A stretch of 64,000 bases of DNA from positions 1 through 64,000 of the forward strand of contig JAHNUO010000003.1 in the NCBI GenBank assembly GCA_019787685.1. The letters are read 5' to 3'. The position numbers were made by a program, and so were the translations under genes. Of this stretch, positions 47,608-59,421 are shown piece after piece (the first letter of the stretch is position 1; the number at the start of each line of letters is the position of its first letter). Below the pieces are notes generated by a model. It made no database searches. It saw nothing but the letters and a program-made list of their open reading frames with translations, and was not told the DNA's origin. This DNA comes from Chiua virens. Lineage: Eukaryota > Basidiomycota > Agaricomycetes > Boletales > Boletaceae.

Positions 47608-50456
47608 TCATCCGGGGGAACGAGGTGGGGTTAACGCAGCGTTGATCTTCTCGACCCACTGCGACGCCACGGCACTCGATTCGCTAGCATATGTCTGCGA
47701 TTTCGTAGACTATATGCGCTACATTAGTACACGGAACAGTCAACAACGCTGAAATAGTTAAGCACGTACCGTCAAGACGACAAATTCTCGCTCGCTCTTC
47801 CTCTCTGCACTTTCAACGATCGACTTGGCCTCCTTGTCCTTGTCCTTCTGTGCTTGTTTCTCTGTGCCCGAGGTCAAGTTAACTCCTTTCCTCAGGTTCA
47901 ACTCCGATTTCAGGCTAATACCTCCTTCTACTCTCTGCTTGACGCACAATAACCGGTGCGTCGTCAACAACAATTGCCTTGTCTTGGGCTTAATGGGCGA
48001 CACACTAATAGGAAGCCTCAGTCTGCTCCCTCGACGTTTCGGAGAGCGAGCCTCTACACGAGTGTTAAACAGAATAACCTCCCCAGGAAGAAGCAGCGGC
48101 AGACTAAAGATGATGCGCATCAATCCGTTGCATCGAGCAAACAAAGGTCAGTAAAACTTACAAGTCCGTGTTGCGCAGTCGCTCGTTGCCTTGTACGGGA
48201 GTCAAGGCTCTATTACGTCCCCTTTCAAGTTCCAAAGTAGCGATGGCTTGAACTACGTCTGACTTGTCCACCATGCTACCATCCGAAGAACTGGTACCCG
48301 ATCCTGGAGGGTTGCCATTATGTGGAGCTAAGGGAATGGGTATTGGAATCGTTGCCGAGGACAGCGGCGAGGTGGGCGGCACCTTGTCCACCTCGGCTAT
48401 CTTGGCCGAACTGTCGGATCCATTCGTGTTCGCGCCCTCGTGGCTTGGACTCGATTCGACACGACTATCGTCTGTACTCGTGGGGACAAAATCGGGAAGT
48501 TCTCCCATGGGTCCGACTTCCTCCACGATGCGCGACGCACGTTTGACCGCAGCCGCGTTCCTGAGCTTGTATTTCTCAAATGCGGAACCGTGAGCTTCCT
48601 CTGCCCACTCTATCCCATCGTCGTCGACAGACGGCCGATCCTCGTGAGCTTCAGTGACTCGGCTGCTGCTCGCCAGGACATGGTCCATTTTGTCTCTGTC
48701 ACCATCGTGGTCTGCGCCAACGAGCGCGTCCCATTTCGCACCGACATCATTCCATCGGGTGTCTTCACCATCTATATCGAACAAAGAGGTTCCTTCGTTA
48801 TTTCTATCCGTGGGTTCTTTCCTGACGAGCCCGGGTTCTAGGAGAGGCGGTGGATCGGTCCAGAGCGTGCTCCAATTTATGGAAGCAAGGAATGGATGGG
48901 CGCGGAGGGGCGACGGAGACGACGGAGTTCGGGATGCGCCAAGTCTCTGTTGGGGATCGCGAACCTAAATGGGGTTTACGTCGTTGATAACGAGAAAAGG
49001 AAAGAGATAACGGACCAAGAGCTTGCTTACGAAATCCTTGGCATCTTCGTCGAAACATTCGGGAAAAGAATAATCGAGAGATTTGATCTTCTGCCACGTA
49101 AGGTACTCGGACAGTCCCTGGAATGCGAATCGGCCCGCGATCATCTGGAAGACGATACACCCCAGCGACCATAAGTCGGAGCTATGCAACACGTTAGATC
49201 TTCGCAATGCGTCGAGAACTGCGCATACCTCTTGGATGTCTCGGTACTTTCTAAAAGCTCTGGAGAGACGTACTGAGCAGTGCCTACGAACGAATTGGCG
49301 CGTTCATCTTCAGGAACAAGTAAGCATTGACGTAGTACCAACGTGGCCGAAACAACCTACCACTGCTCTCAAGGATCTTCCCTGTTCCGAAATCGGTAAT
49401 CTTTATCCGAAACTCACTGTCCAGTAGAAGATTCTCCGGTTTGAGGTCTCTGAGTATTGCAAATAAGTGCCTATGACACGACCCATGATTAGAGGAGTAC
49501 ATACCTATGAATAACATTCTTGTCGTGCATGTACTCGATAGCATCCACGATCTGCGCTGTATAATACCTCGCGCACGGCAACGACAATGATCCCAGGCAC
49601 GATATTCGCGATTGCATCTCACCATTCGGCGCGAGATCTAGCACAAAAACTACGACCCCTCGTCAGCTACGTGGCATCTCTGCAGTGGACGACGTACATA
49701 GACTCCACTCGTCCTGGAACGTCCAGTGGAGATGGATGACACCCGGGTGACCGGCCCCGAGTTTCACGAGAGTGTTCTTCTCAGCAAGAGCTACGAGCAT
49801 CTTCTCTTTGCGGATCAGGTGATTCTTGTCCAGAATCTTAATCGCATACTCTTGTCCGGTGCGGGTATGGCGTGCGCGCATCACCTAGCGAAACGTGATG
49901 TATTACACATTAAACATCAACATGAACACAGCAATGGTGGTCCGCGGACCGGACTCACAGTGGAATACGAGCCCTCGCCTAGCGTCTCGCCAAACACGAA
50001 ATCTTGGGCTGACAAACGCGTGTTTGCAGAAGGGTTTTGCGACCTTGACCGTTTGCGTGATTTTGAGCGAGCTTGTTTGTGGGCCTGCACTGACTCGGGA
50101 GCGGGATCGCGATGCTCCGCATCGTCTGATACGCCTAATTCCCTGGTGAGGTAAGCGGGTGGGGGTCGAACGGACTGCGAGGACGGTGAGTTGGGACTGC
50201 GAGAGCGAGGAGAGGAGAATGTGCGAGTCGGACGTGGGCGAGGTGTCCTGAGGACGGTGGTGGTGCTGTTCTCGGAGTCGGAGGACGAAGATATGACTGA
50301 TGCATTCCTGCTGAGATCCGCGAGCGTCGGAGCAAAGGTAGGCTCTGTGGACTGGCCTTGAATTGCAAGTGTGTCGACCATGCAAAGAGTAGGAAGTGGA
50401 GGAGGAGGACAAGGAACGTTTCGGGCTGAGAAATTGAAGTCGAGGATCTGGAACAT
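47608..50456 (-). CDS. PDK1: 3-phosphoinositide-dependent kinase 1 homologue (AGC kinase + PH)
   Basis: This is the master AGC kinase that phosphorylates activation loops of downstream kinases; fungal orthologues are Pkh1/ksg1. A disordered, Ser/Pro-rich N-terminus leads to the kinase domain. Glycine loop GEGSYSTV is followed by VAIK-type lysine in 'YAIKILDK', the 'TFQDEWSLCFVLDLAPNGEM' hinge, HRDLKPENLLLD, the DFG of 'ITDFGTGKIL', activation loop 'ANSFVGTAQYVSPELL' with the PDK1-type autophosphorylation serine, and 'SDLWSLGCIVFQM'. A long acidic, Ser-rich linker follows. The PH domain spans the last exons ('PGEVILFNTRVEAR', 'LLLTTHRLLCV', 'FVVLT-STKSQTYASESS', 'QWVEKINAAL'), with the stop at 47608. 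Introns splice in frame throughout. The start may be 50456 or the downstream ATG at 50381. Confidence 0.92.
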
Positions 50457-51292
50457 CCCCACCGTCGTACAGCCACCCCCCTGTGTCGTACTATTCTCAC
50501 GGACCCTTTTCTACGTATAGCTTCGTGGTTGCGCTCAGTGCGGACGGGGATGACATACACGTTGGAGTATCATTTGATCCAACCTCAACGGATCATCAGG
50601 CCCGGCCAATGTAAGTCCCCGCTGCAGCGATGGGGTCGGACCAGCACGAATTTTCTCTCGTTTGAGCGGGGAATACTGAATCTGAGCTCACATGTACACA
50701 GCCTTTCGCTGGCAAGAACACCGTGCATTGACTCGGATCGATGCCGCTTCCACACGAATCGATCAATGACGGATATTATTAATTTAATAAAATGTGTCGG
50801 AAAAAAACCTGGGAATATGACAAGTGCTTATCGTGGCATAAAATATTAATGGGTTTTTCCGACTAATAGCCTGTTATGATAATTCGGAACAAAAAGGACC
50901 CCCTTATTCCAAATATCACTTCGTGTGTCCAGGTTATCGCCTCTGATGATTTTGGTTTAGCCAGGAGAATCTGAGGAGATGGAGATCCCATTTTCGAGAA
51001 ACATGTGTCCATTGCCACAAGAAATCGTGTAGGTCTCCTGATAGACGCTCATTCGATTATAGATTTCAAAGTTATTTGTTCATCTCTGCTAACAGGTCGA
51101 AACTTCACTGACTCCGAGTCTTTATTCCAACACTTCTTTCCTAGAATCTTTCCACCACACTCCCCTAACACTTCCGTTGACTTTAGTATCAGGTTGTTCA
51201 GCCTGCACTATCAAAGTCCTGTTCTTGAACAAGGTGGGTAGTCGCAACACATCAGAAAGTGGAACTTGAACTCAGTGTTGCAGTAGAAAGCC
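50457..51292. other. Intergenic / upstream of NB-deleted NLR paralogue
   Basis: It contains an AT-rich hairpin-capable segment (50796-50863) and two 8-mer copies (50730 and 51113). A missing first exon of the gene at 51.3 kb may lie here. At about 51256-51310 one frame reads 'KVELELSVAVESLGQG', which resembles 'RVELMMLKLKASENAHGRG' in the full-length NLR. Confidence 0.4.
50796..50863. repeat. Inverted repeat around an AT-rich core
   Basis: GTCGGAAAAAAACC (50796-50809) is complementary to GGGTTTTTCCGAC (50851-50863) apart from a small length difference in the A/T run, with about 41 bp between. It could form a hairpin or be the terminal repeat of a very small MITE-like element. Confidence 0.5.
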
Positions 51293-52207
51293 TTGGACAA
51301 GGCCCCTGCTCGAGGGGAATCATCGAGCGGCGACAAGACGACGAACACATTGGGTAGCCAGCAAGAGACCACTGACCAGGTACTCAGAGCTGCTATTCAA
51401 ATCATCCAGCAAATCACCCAGATCGTTCCCCTCGACATCGCCAAGGATGTGTTGAAGGGAATCACGAGTATCCTTATACTTCTACAAGTATGTGTCGGAC
51501 ATCCTCCCTGGTTCAAATCACGCATAATGCACTGGCAAGCAAGAATGTGGAGTGGCTTCAGTGCGCCAGGAGAGGTCGAGCGGAACCTTGAACTAATCCG
51601 ATCGCGTTTCATGACATCATCTGATGCATGGGATCGTTGGTTGTTCCTCTTAACCATGGCAGAAGCAACATTCCTTCGGGGGAGATTTGATGCAGCAATG
51701 CAATTGCTAAATCAGGCTTACGACGCTGTCGATGGCGATTTCATGCTTACATTGATAGTCCTTTACCACCAAGCAGCACTTGCCTCTGTGCAGGGAAACT
51801 ATGTATTCTCTCGGTCTCGTTTACAACACACCCTCGACACGCTCGATGTAGTTGCCACCCCTTCCTCCACCGGTTTTTTGCAGATGCGCTATGTCCACGG
51901 CAGAAACGAGCTTTATGCCAAAGACTATCCCGAAGCGCGTCGCCTCCTTGTTGCCGTCATTGCAGATTGTGACATCTCAGGTAACATTGGGGTAAAAATG
52001 AGTTCCATGAGAGTGCTCGGAGAAGTGCAGCTTTTGCTGGAATGCAAATCCGACTCGGATCACTCCTTTGCGCAAACGGTCGAACTGTGCAACGAAGCTG
52101 GCATGCCACTGGAGTTGCTGGACGCTAGTAAACCTTTGTTGAAGATCAACAACGACGAGGAGTTTCCTGGATGGAGGACATACTTGCGCGCGCGAGCTGG
52201 ACCGTAA
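51293..52207 (+). CDS. NLR paralogue lacking the NB-ARC module
   Basis: This encodes about 304 open codons. The first part matches the N-terminal exon of the NLR at 6.3 kb ('IQIIQQITQIVP', 'GITSILILLQ'). It then jumps directly to the C-terminal repeats ('MHWQARMWSGF', 'RFDAAMQLLNQAYDA', 'YHQAALASVQGNY', 'RYVHGRNELYAKDYPEARRLL') and the same end ('EEFPGW'). Everything between, equivalent to about 6535-8735 in the paralogue and including Walker A and B, is absent. The junction falls at the old first splice donor, and the frame stays open through it. No in-frame ATG precedes the N-terminal block, so either an upstream exon is missing from my model or the gene is dead. The absence of any stop or frameshift in about 300 codons argues for recent origin or retained function. 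Confidence 0.65.
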   Translation: MDKAPARGESSSGDKTTNTLGSQQETTDQVLRAAIQIIQQITQIVPLDIAKDVLKGITSILILLQVCVGHPPWFKSRIMHWQARMWSGFSAPGEVERNLELIRSRFMTSSDAWDRWLFLLTMAEATFLRGRFDAAMQLLNQAYDAVDGDFMLTLIVLYHQAALASVQGNYVFSRSRLQHTLDTLDVVATPSSTGFLQMRYVHGRNELYAKDYPEARRLLVAVIADCDISGNIGVKMSSMRVLGEVQLLLECKSDSDHSFAQTVELCNEAGMPLELLDASKPLLKINNDEEFPGWRTYLRARAGP

Positions 52208-53189
52208 TTTTTGTTCGCTGAAGCGGACACTCGTGTTACCAGGCTTTTGGATGCAATGATTCGGACATGGACTACTTTTCTGTGATTATATACACGACTG
52301 GCGTAATTACCCGCGACGTTATGCACGTTCCGCGTAACGAGTTTGAGATCGCTGTGTTATGTGGGTGGGATCACTCGGAAAAATGTAGGTGCACCTGACC
52401 TCATTAGGCTAATCAACTGTCGACAAATTCCACCAATACGTTGCAACGTCGAGTTGGTGGGGTTGGAAGATGTTGGGTAGATAATGGGCAGGATAAGGGA
52501 ACCGGAGAATGATCGAGTTGGTATCGAGGGTGAGTCGATTCGCTCCACCAGTGCAAGGAGCGTTGGCTCGGTACACTTCTCGCCTGTTTGCTGATAGTGC
52601 CCATCTGAACGAGAAATAATTAGTACACCCGAAACGTAGGATGGAATGGGGAGTATATCATTATGTAGATACGTCGTGTCCATCAAGATCGACCCTGGGT
52701 GGCTGAAGGCTGGTGCTCACCACAGGTGGGGTCATTGCAGAGACCAAGCTCCATCATGATACCATCTTCATCGCGAGTGCGATGCGTTGAGCTCGAGGAA
52801 ATCTCGATGACTTCTGTAAAGCGGTGGTAATGACCACCTTGACAGGGTGACAACCCTTGAGCTCGATCGCCATGTGGTTGGTGAAAAGCGTGGCTTCAAT
52901 GCAGAGGATTTATACACACAATGTCGGCTTTAGTCCTGACTTTAGTGGCGGGGCTGATGTTGCTACGGCCCGTGCTTGACGATCTGGTCATCGTAAATAT
53001 TCTGAATCCGGCAGGCTTTCAAGTTTATGTGCAAAATGCGAGTATCGACATCTTTTCATATAAATTCATAAAGGTGCGTACGATGGTATGGAGGTAAAAC
53101 AGGTCAAGGAATGCACCAAGGATGGTAACCGGACAGCTAACGGAAAGCAAGACTATCTTCCTGGGTCTCCGAGTCGTCGATTGTCTGCG
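52208..53189. other. Intergenic
   Basis: No supported gene. A 109-codon minus-strand frame (52357-52686) has no family. The region lies between the NLR paralogue and the FAD-monooxygenase relic. Confidence 0.35.
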
Positions 53190-54273
53190 GGTCAGTGTCG
53201 TCTCGAAAACTAGGTCTTGCTTTCTGCCTCTCTATGTTATTGGAGCAGATGGCACTAAAGGTGTGTGGCATTCTTCAGGCGCTCATTGGTTATGATTCAA
53301 TATATGCTGCGGCCCTAGTTGGTATTATTCGGAAACAACTTGGGCTGTCATCCCTTGATGAAACCAGACAAGATTTCATTGCAGTGGGCGGGTTTGAGAA
53401 TTGACAGAGGTGTACGCAATGAATTTTCGGTATATAATGAGAGACTCACCGTCCTATCTAGCACTTCCATATCTTCGGTGTTGGATCCGGCAACAGGTAA
53501 GTGTGAATACCACAAGGTTTCTCTGCATCGTATCTGATCACAGGATAGATTGATACTTCGCCCAACGAATGAAGTAGGCGCCGATGGTTTCCGGTTCGCC
53601 CTATCCTCGAAGGACTACGGTCCGGGACAGCTGATCCTTGCGTAGAAGCTGTCCTGGGTCTACAAAGAGCTTTCCCCGGTATCTCTTCTCGATTCTTACA
53701 CATCTGGGCGCCTCTCAGTCATCGCTGAAATGCTTAACCTCGCCACTGGACTTGTCAACAAATTGATTAATGAAACACACTCGGGGCAGGGCTGTATGTC
53801 GCGCGAGCAACGGATGACTGTGCTCGGTGTGGATTGTCGCACAAGCCCCATTGTGGTGGAGTTCGCCCAGGCCGAACCTGTGAATGCCTATGGCATTTTA
53901 CAGGAAGGGTACTGTGGGCCTGTGGCAGGGGATAGGGAATCAGATGCCCTGGATCAGTCATAGGTTCGAGTGGGGTGAAGGGAGACAAGGTTGTTCAATG
54001 TGTTCACTGCCGTGTATCACAGTGTGCTGTGCCTGATGTAACGTCGTCAACGGATATCCTCGAGGCACTGCAGAGGTATCCCAAGGATGTGATCGGACCG
54101 GTGATCGTCCTTCCTCGAGGACCCGAGGCAACTACAGTAGCGCAGGGGATGTTGTCGTCGACCGTCAAGGACACGTCTACCCAGCGGTGAAGGGAGAGCG
54201 AAGGGTGGTTGTGGTCCGGCCCGATGGAGTGACAGGTGTTATTGTGCATGGTGTTGGGGGGTTGGACAAATGA
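53190..54273 (+). pseudogene. FAD-dependent phenol-hydroxylase-like monooxygenase, decayed
   Basis: Successive pieces of the family appear in order but in different frames and with stops. 'GADGTK'-like remains and 'GIIRKQLGL' (about 53245-53350) are followed by 'DFIAVG' and 'LRIDRGVRNEF', then 'LILRPTNEVGADGFRFAL' (about 53550-53605). 'LSWVYKELSPVSLLDSYTS' and 'RLSVIAEMLNLATGLVNK' follow, then 'SPIVVEFAQAEPVNAYGIL', 'ILEALQRYP', and at the end the thioredoxin-like tail 'RVVVVRPDGVTGVIVHG' to the stop at 54271. The N-terminal FAD-binding part is missing. The enzyme class hydroxylates phenolic rings with NADPH and FAD. This copy cannot encode an intact enzyme. Confidence 0.75.
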
Positions 54274-54753
54274 TTTACGTCTAAACACGTTGAACCTTTT
54301 TATATATCAGTACTATCTAGGTTCGGAGGAGTAAACATCGTGTTGTCGTGGGTAGTAGACATGAGTCACAAGTTGAGTGGCGTCGAGTTGGATTCTTGCG
54401 TGAAGAATGAAGACTGAGTATTGGTACTGAGTTCTGTACCATGAGTAAACTATTGCGTGTGGGTTGATGAAGTTCCGAGTCGGTGGATTTACTGTCAAGT
54501 TGCCGATGACTTGTCGGTTCTGGATCTAATCAGCACAAACGCGTGTGATTGGTTGGGAAACATCGAATTCGGCAAATTCAGAGCTCACCCCGAGCTTGGG
54601 GCACTTGCCAGTGGTTCTCGCTTTATCAAAAGGAGGTAAAGCGAGTATCCAAGACTCGTCGGGCCAACGACGATAGCTGGGAAAGCGGCGATTGAACTGG
54701 AAACGCGGCCAAGTTACTACTAGACGATCACTCACGCGACGAATATTACAGAC
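54274..54753. other. Intergenic
   Basis: Upstream region of the second F-box gene. One TCCGAGTC lies at 54474. No coding signal is seen. Confidence 0.4.
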
Positions 54754-56048
54754 ATGCATCACGCACTTCACATTCATGAAATCCTTCTCAATATCTTTGG
54801 TCATTGCTTTATGTCCAAATCGTCTTTCCCTCCTTGCAATCATTCGACTGAACTGGTTGCGCTCGCCAGGACATGCCGCGCATTCAAGGAGCCTGCATTG
54901 GACATCCTCTGGTCAGAATTATTCAACTTCTCCCCTCTCGTGCGGTGTATCCCTCAAGCTTGTCAATTTACTCGTGGAGTACGTATGGCTGAATCATACT
55001 CAGAGCCGATATGAGTATTCATGTTGCTTCTTCATAGAAGTATTCCTTCAGTAGACCCCTGAGTGAAGCCGAGTGGGGTACCATACGGGATTACACGCGT
55101 CGCGTCCGAATCATTCACGACTGTACAAGCCATTGCTCTTCAAGTTCGCTCGCTGTCGATATCATCTTTAACTCTCCTTTTGCTGCACCGCTCTTCCCAA
55201 ACCTCCGATGTTTGCAATGGCGTGGCCTGGACAGCATTCCTGTGGTACATGTCGCTGCCTCGTTGTTGACATCTATCACATTCAACTTTGCGTACCGCAG
55301 TGCTTGTGTGCACAGGTCATTTTTCTCCGACGTGGCTGCCATGAACCTCGCGCCGAACGTCAAGCGGTTTGAAATCTCTTTATTCCAAGGACATCCCTTT
55401 GACGACACCATCTGCAAGGCCATATGTCGCTGGCAACATCTTTGCGTCGTGGATTGTTTCATGGTCACCTTGAATGCGGACGCGATCTTGCATCTCTCCC
55501 GCGTCCCTAGCCTAACGCGGCTCCGCTTCACGGTCACCGAGGAAGCAATGGATTCAATCCTTCTCTCCGATGCCTCGCCCCTCGTCTTTTCACATCTGAC
55601 ATACCTGAACATTAGGACCAACCTGCTCGAGCGCCTCACGAGACTGTTCTCCGGGATTCGACTTCCGGCCCTACAGATCCTCATTGTCCGCGTGTTTGGG
55701 TACCTTCGTGGGCAGACGGTTGGCCCGTTCATGTCCACGATGCGGCCGACGTGCTCGGTAGAGTCACTTACCCAGTTCCAGCTCATTTGTGATCGCTTCA
55801 CCACCCCGCTGCAGAAAAAGTCTGAACATTTGGATCGCCTGTGCATCGTGGACGATGTCCGACCTTTGATGGTTTTCAACCGCCTGCGCAGCCTTTGGAT
55901 CACACTCCAGTGGTCCGAGGTTCCGAGGGACGATGAGTTACTGGAGTGGGTGGCTGCTTGGCCGGATATGAAAGAGCTCGTTATCAACGCTTGCACCCGG
56001 CTCGTTGGTCATTTAACAGCGATTGGTTGTTGGGATCCACCGAAGTAA
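54754..56048 (+). CDS. F-box protein, C-terminally shortened paralogue
   Basis: Paralogue of the gene at 42.5-44.2 kb. The start MHHALHIHEILLNIFGHC and 'LARTCRAFKEPALDILWSEL' match closely. The intron is at the same place: the donor GTACGT follows 'FTRG', and the acceptor ...TAGAAG before 'YSFSRPLSEAEW' keeps frame and restores the same 'YSF...EW' block. Leucine-rich units follow ('LFPNLRCLQWRGL', 'LRSLWITLQW', 'WPDMKELVINA'). The frame stops at 56048, whereas the paralogue continues for about 140 more residues. It may be a truncated but functional F-box protein or an early pseudogene. Confidence 0.75.
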
Positions 56049-56731
56049 AGGCCCGACTGGCCAGTGAATGGAAGGGAAAGGCAACAAAAATGGTGTGTCT
56101 GTTTCGCTGGATCACTCGGTATGCCACCTCCGATGGTATCAAGTAAGCATGGTAAATCGTGTTCTGATTATCCACTTACTCGAGCCGCCAATGAATGTCC
56201 TAGTCTTCTTCTGTAGCGCAGATTGGACTTTGCGGACGCTGTAACACATATTGGGAGCATTTGTCTCTTCTTTCGATAAGAGGATGGTGGTTATCTCTGA
56301 GCACGTTCTTCACAGCATGGGCAAGGTAGCCCGTTGTTTTGACATTTCAACTTGAACGTGTGTAAATTTTTGTCTTGGTATTGGTAAAACAAGGCGCCAT
56401 AAAAAGCCGACGCAGCCACGTGAGAATTGGTTTCCAACATCCTTGTTCCTTCCACCTACAGCGTGTGAGGTATGGGCAGTGCTGTAGTCACGAAGTTGGC
56501 AACCTCGTTGGCAATTGAATATCGAATATTCTGTTCACCGCTGCGCCTGCGACACACATGTCAATCGTGTCTGAAAGGCAGTGCCATTCCAGGAGAACAT
56601 CCCCAGAATGCACTTTCGCTCTACGCACTGCCAGTGCATGTTCAACAGCAGTTGCTTTCTAGATTGGGTAACGAGCTGTGACATCAGCCTCTTATAATAA
56701 CCGTTGTTCCCAACCAATTTCGACAGCCAAC
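56049..56731. other. Intergenic
   Basis: Promoter region of the glycine-rich domain gene. A short frame at 56472-56681 lacks support. Confidence 0.4.
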
Positions 56732-59238
56732 ATGGCAAGCATTCCAAACCCGTTATCTCATGCATCTCCTCCGTCTACGTATATGGTCGGCCGGCGGCGA
56801 ACGCTGCCACTCGTATGTGCTCGACAGCTCGGGGGACACCTTGCACTCCTGCATGCTTTCGACGCACTCCGACATGATGTCGAATCTGGAGATCTGTCTC
56901 GTCTTCCGCAAGATGCGCGTATTATGGATGCAGGCACACGTTGGGGGTGGTTCCTAAATCTTGCGGTCGAAAGGTATGATCTTTCTCTCCCTCAAATTCC
57001 CTGGGAAAGGACAACGCCTATTGACAGGTTTGAACGGTGGTGTAAGAGCATCCGTGATGTGCAAAGCGACGCTATCGAAAGAACATTACCTCCGATCGAT
57101 GTCGTGATGGTATGGCACGCATATCTTCTCAATCCAATGTGAGCATGTCAATTAGTCTGCACGTAGAACATGTTGATTCTTGTCGGTTAGATGGTATGCA
57201 GAAGACACCATTCGCATGCCAGCGCTCTCCGCTCTGCCACGGTATACGGAACACCTGACTAACCATCTTGTAAGTACACACTCATGTAAACGCTCATTGT
57301 CGATTGAGACCTTTCAGGAATCTCCCGAAGTCCTGCTCACTAATTCGCCGAATGTCGATCGGATGCAGTTCTGGTGTGATGGAACAATGACACCTTATGA
57401 CCCGTTTGATTCTGCGGGGGTGTTAACACATATCGTGCTTCGGTGTCCGCATTGCAAGAGCAGGACAAATGTGCGTAAGTGCCACAGTTTTAACGACGTC
57501 ATACGAAATCACTGAGTCGCCATCAGCTATTCTCACGTCGGATGGGAAGGGGTATGCACAGAGCAGGTTTTCGGCTCATTGTTCATCTTGTCGTGGGAGC
57601 ATTACGAGGGAATCACTTGGAATGTACAAGCTTGCAAATAACATCGCAAAGGAAGAAAGCGAGGGTCCAGGGGCGTTCCTCGCGTGAGTGCTCCACCATA
57701 CCGGAGCTTGGCATTGAAATATCTGAATTTTTGCTTTGTGGTGCCAGCGGGACACTTCACACACGAGACGAGATGCAAGATACCCGTCGTGCATCTTTGA
57801 TCAAGAACCGCATACGATCCGGGATAAAGGCGTATTCCGCCCTGTCTTCGAAGTCAAAGCGTTCAGTCGCTACTAGTGATATCCTGGCAGAATTCCATCA
57901 TGACCCTTCTAAGCTTCACAAGAAATTAAAGGTCATCGTTCTCCCGTCCATGTAAGGTGTTACATGTATCCCGCCAGCACCATCGTGACCATTCGGCAGA
58001 ATAACCCGGATTCTTTATGCATATTCAGATCAGCGGCCATTCTCAATTGACCTTGTTGGTGCGGTCCGTGTCAATGTTCCTATTTATTCATATTTGTTTT
58101 TTAAACGTGCACTAGGTCTTGCGTCAGGGTTCGTTCGTACACAAGATGGTCGAGCTTGGCTGGACACGGCCCGGCTTCCCTTTAGATGATAACGGTGCGC
58201 TTATCCTAGAACATTGTGTGGCACGATATCATGCGTACGTGGTTCACAGCTCTGGAACTTCCGGTAGTTTTCATCTCGTGTTTAGATTTCTCAACCTTAT
58301 GGTTGATTCACCCGCATCATTCTTTGTCCCAACTCTCGACATTGACCTTGCGTGGCACACACACCAACTCATGGCCTCCCGGTATCAGAATGACTGCAAA
58401 GCCATTGTGAATCGATACGTGGATCAGTGAGCACGATTGATGTAATTCTGGCGGTCTAGTGTTCACCAGCATGTTGCAATTTCTCCTTATAGCGACGACA
58501 AAGTTGAGGAAGGCATCCTCGCTACAGCGTTTGATGTTACCTGCCGAGTCTGGATTGTACGTTGCCCGACCTCGGGGGATCCGCAAACACTCATGCACGT
58601 TGTTGTTATAGGATCGATACAAAGTTCCATACACTCATTGTGGGTGCCCACAGCCAGGTCCCACTCTCGGCCAACGGGTGCGACGTGCGCTTGGAGGAAA
58701 GGAAGTCGCAGATACGATGCTCCAGCCACCCGACCTAGCAACACCTGGTACACACCCCAGCGATCACAACGCGGTCTTTCCCATGCATCAACACAGACAA
58801 TCCATGCGCGCGCGCGAACGCCGACAGCAGAAATTTGCGCGTCGACGACAACGAGAAGCAGCTGACGGCAACCTCGACGACGCGCAACGGACCTCGCGTG
58901 ATCACGCAGAACCATTCCTGTATCCCATCCCATTATATTACATGCCAGTTGGTGGTTGTGTTGTAGGCGTTGGGGGCATCATAGACAGCGGTGCACCGTT
59001 TGCGGGAGCTCAGTGTGCTTTTGTACGTGATTTGTTTTTCATATCGTTTGCGTCTGAATCGGACATTCGTTGGTATGTTAAGGGTGCAGGAGGTAACTGT
59101 GGGTTCGGAGGTGCTAACTGCGGTGGATCTGCATGTGCTGGTGGGGGTGGGGGATGTGGGGGTGGCAGTGGGGGATGTGGGGGTGGTGGTGGTGGATGTG
59201 GGGGCGGCGGCGGCGGCGGCGGATGTGGCGGGGGGTAG
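56732..59238 (+). CDS. Glycine-rich domain-containing protein (GRDP / DUF1399)
   Basis: This is a cytosolic-type protein of the DUF1399/GRDP family known in fungi and plants; its biochemical role is unclear. The ATG at 56732 (MASIPNPLSHASPPS) is followed by family blocks: 'AIERTLPPIDVVMVWHAYLLNP', 'RCPHCKSRTNV', 'SCRGSITRE', 'TRILYAYSDQRPFSIDLVGA', 'VLRQGSFVHKM', 'FFVPTLDIDLAWHTHQL', 'VPYTHCGCPQPG' and 'THPSDHNAVF'. A basic segment ('QSMRARERRQQKFARRRQRE') precedes a C-terminal tail of repeated Gly runs broken by Cys (about the last 50 residues). About eight or nine introns of 45-65 nt splice in frame when acceptors are chosen by conservation. The two 'VWHAYLLNP' and 'LAWHTHQL' His motifs are the family hallmark. 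Confidence 0.88.
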
Positions 59239-59421
59239 CCTAGTAATGATTCTATCCTCTATTGCACGAGCTAGATTTTTCAATTATTTGGTTTGGGGTA
59301 TTGGATCATCCTGATATCCCACTTGAATTGACCATAGAAGGCCTGTATGCAGGCTATAGCGGAGTTCCATTGCATCAAAAGTCTGTAGCTACCGTGCTGT
59401 ACATAATGCAACAATAACGGT

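Noticed and set aside
55115..55996. A 293-codon minus-strand frame
   Set aside because: It is antisense to the second F-box gene, Ser/Arg-rich and has no domain; it is a shadow frame.
58933..59283. Thr/Ala-rich minus-strand protein
   Set aside because: It is the antisense reading of the Gly/Cys-rich tail of the glycine-rich domain protein.
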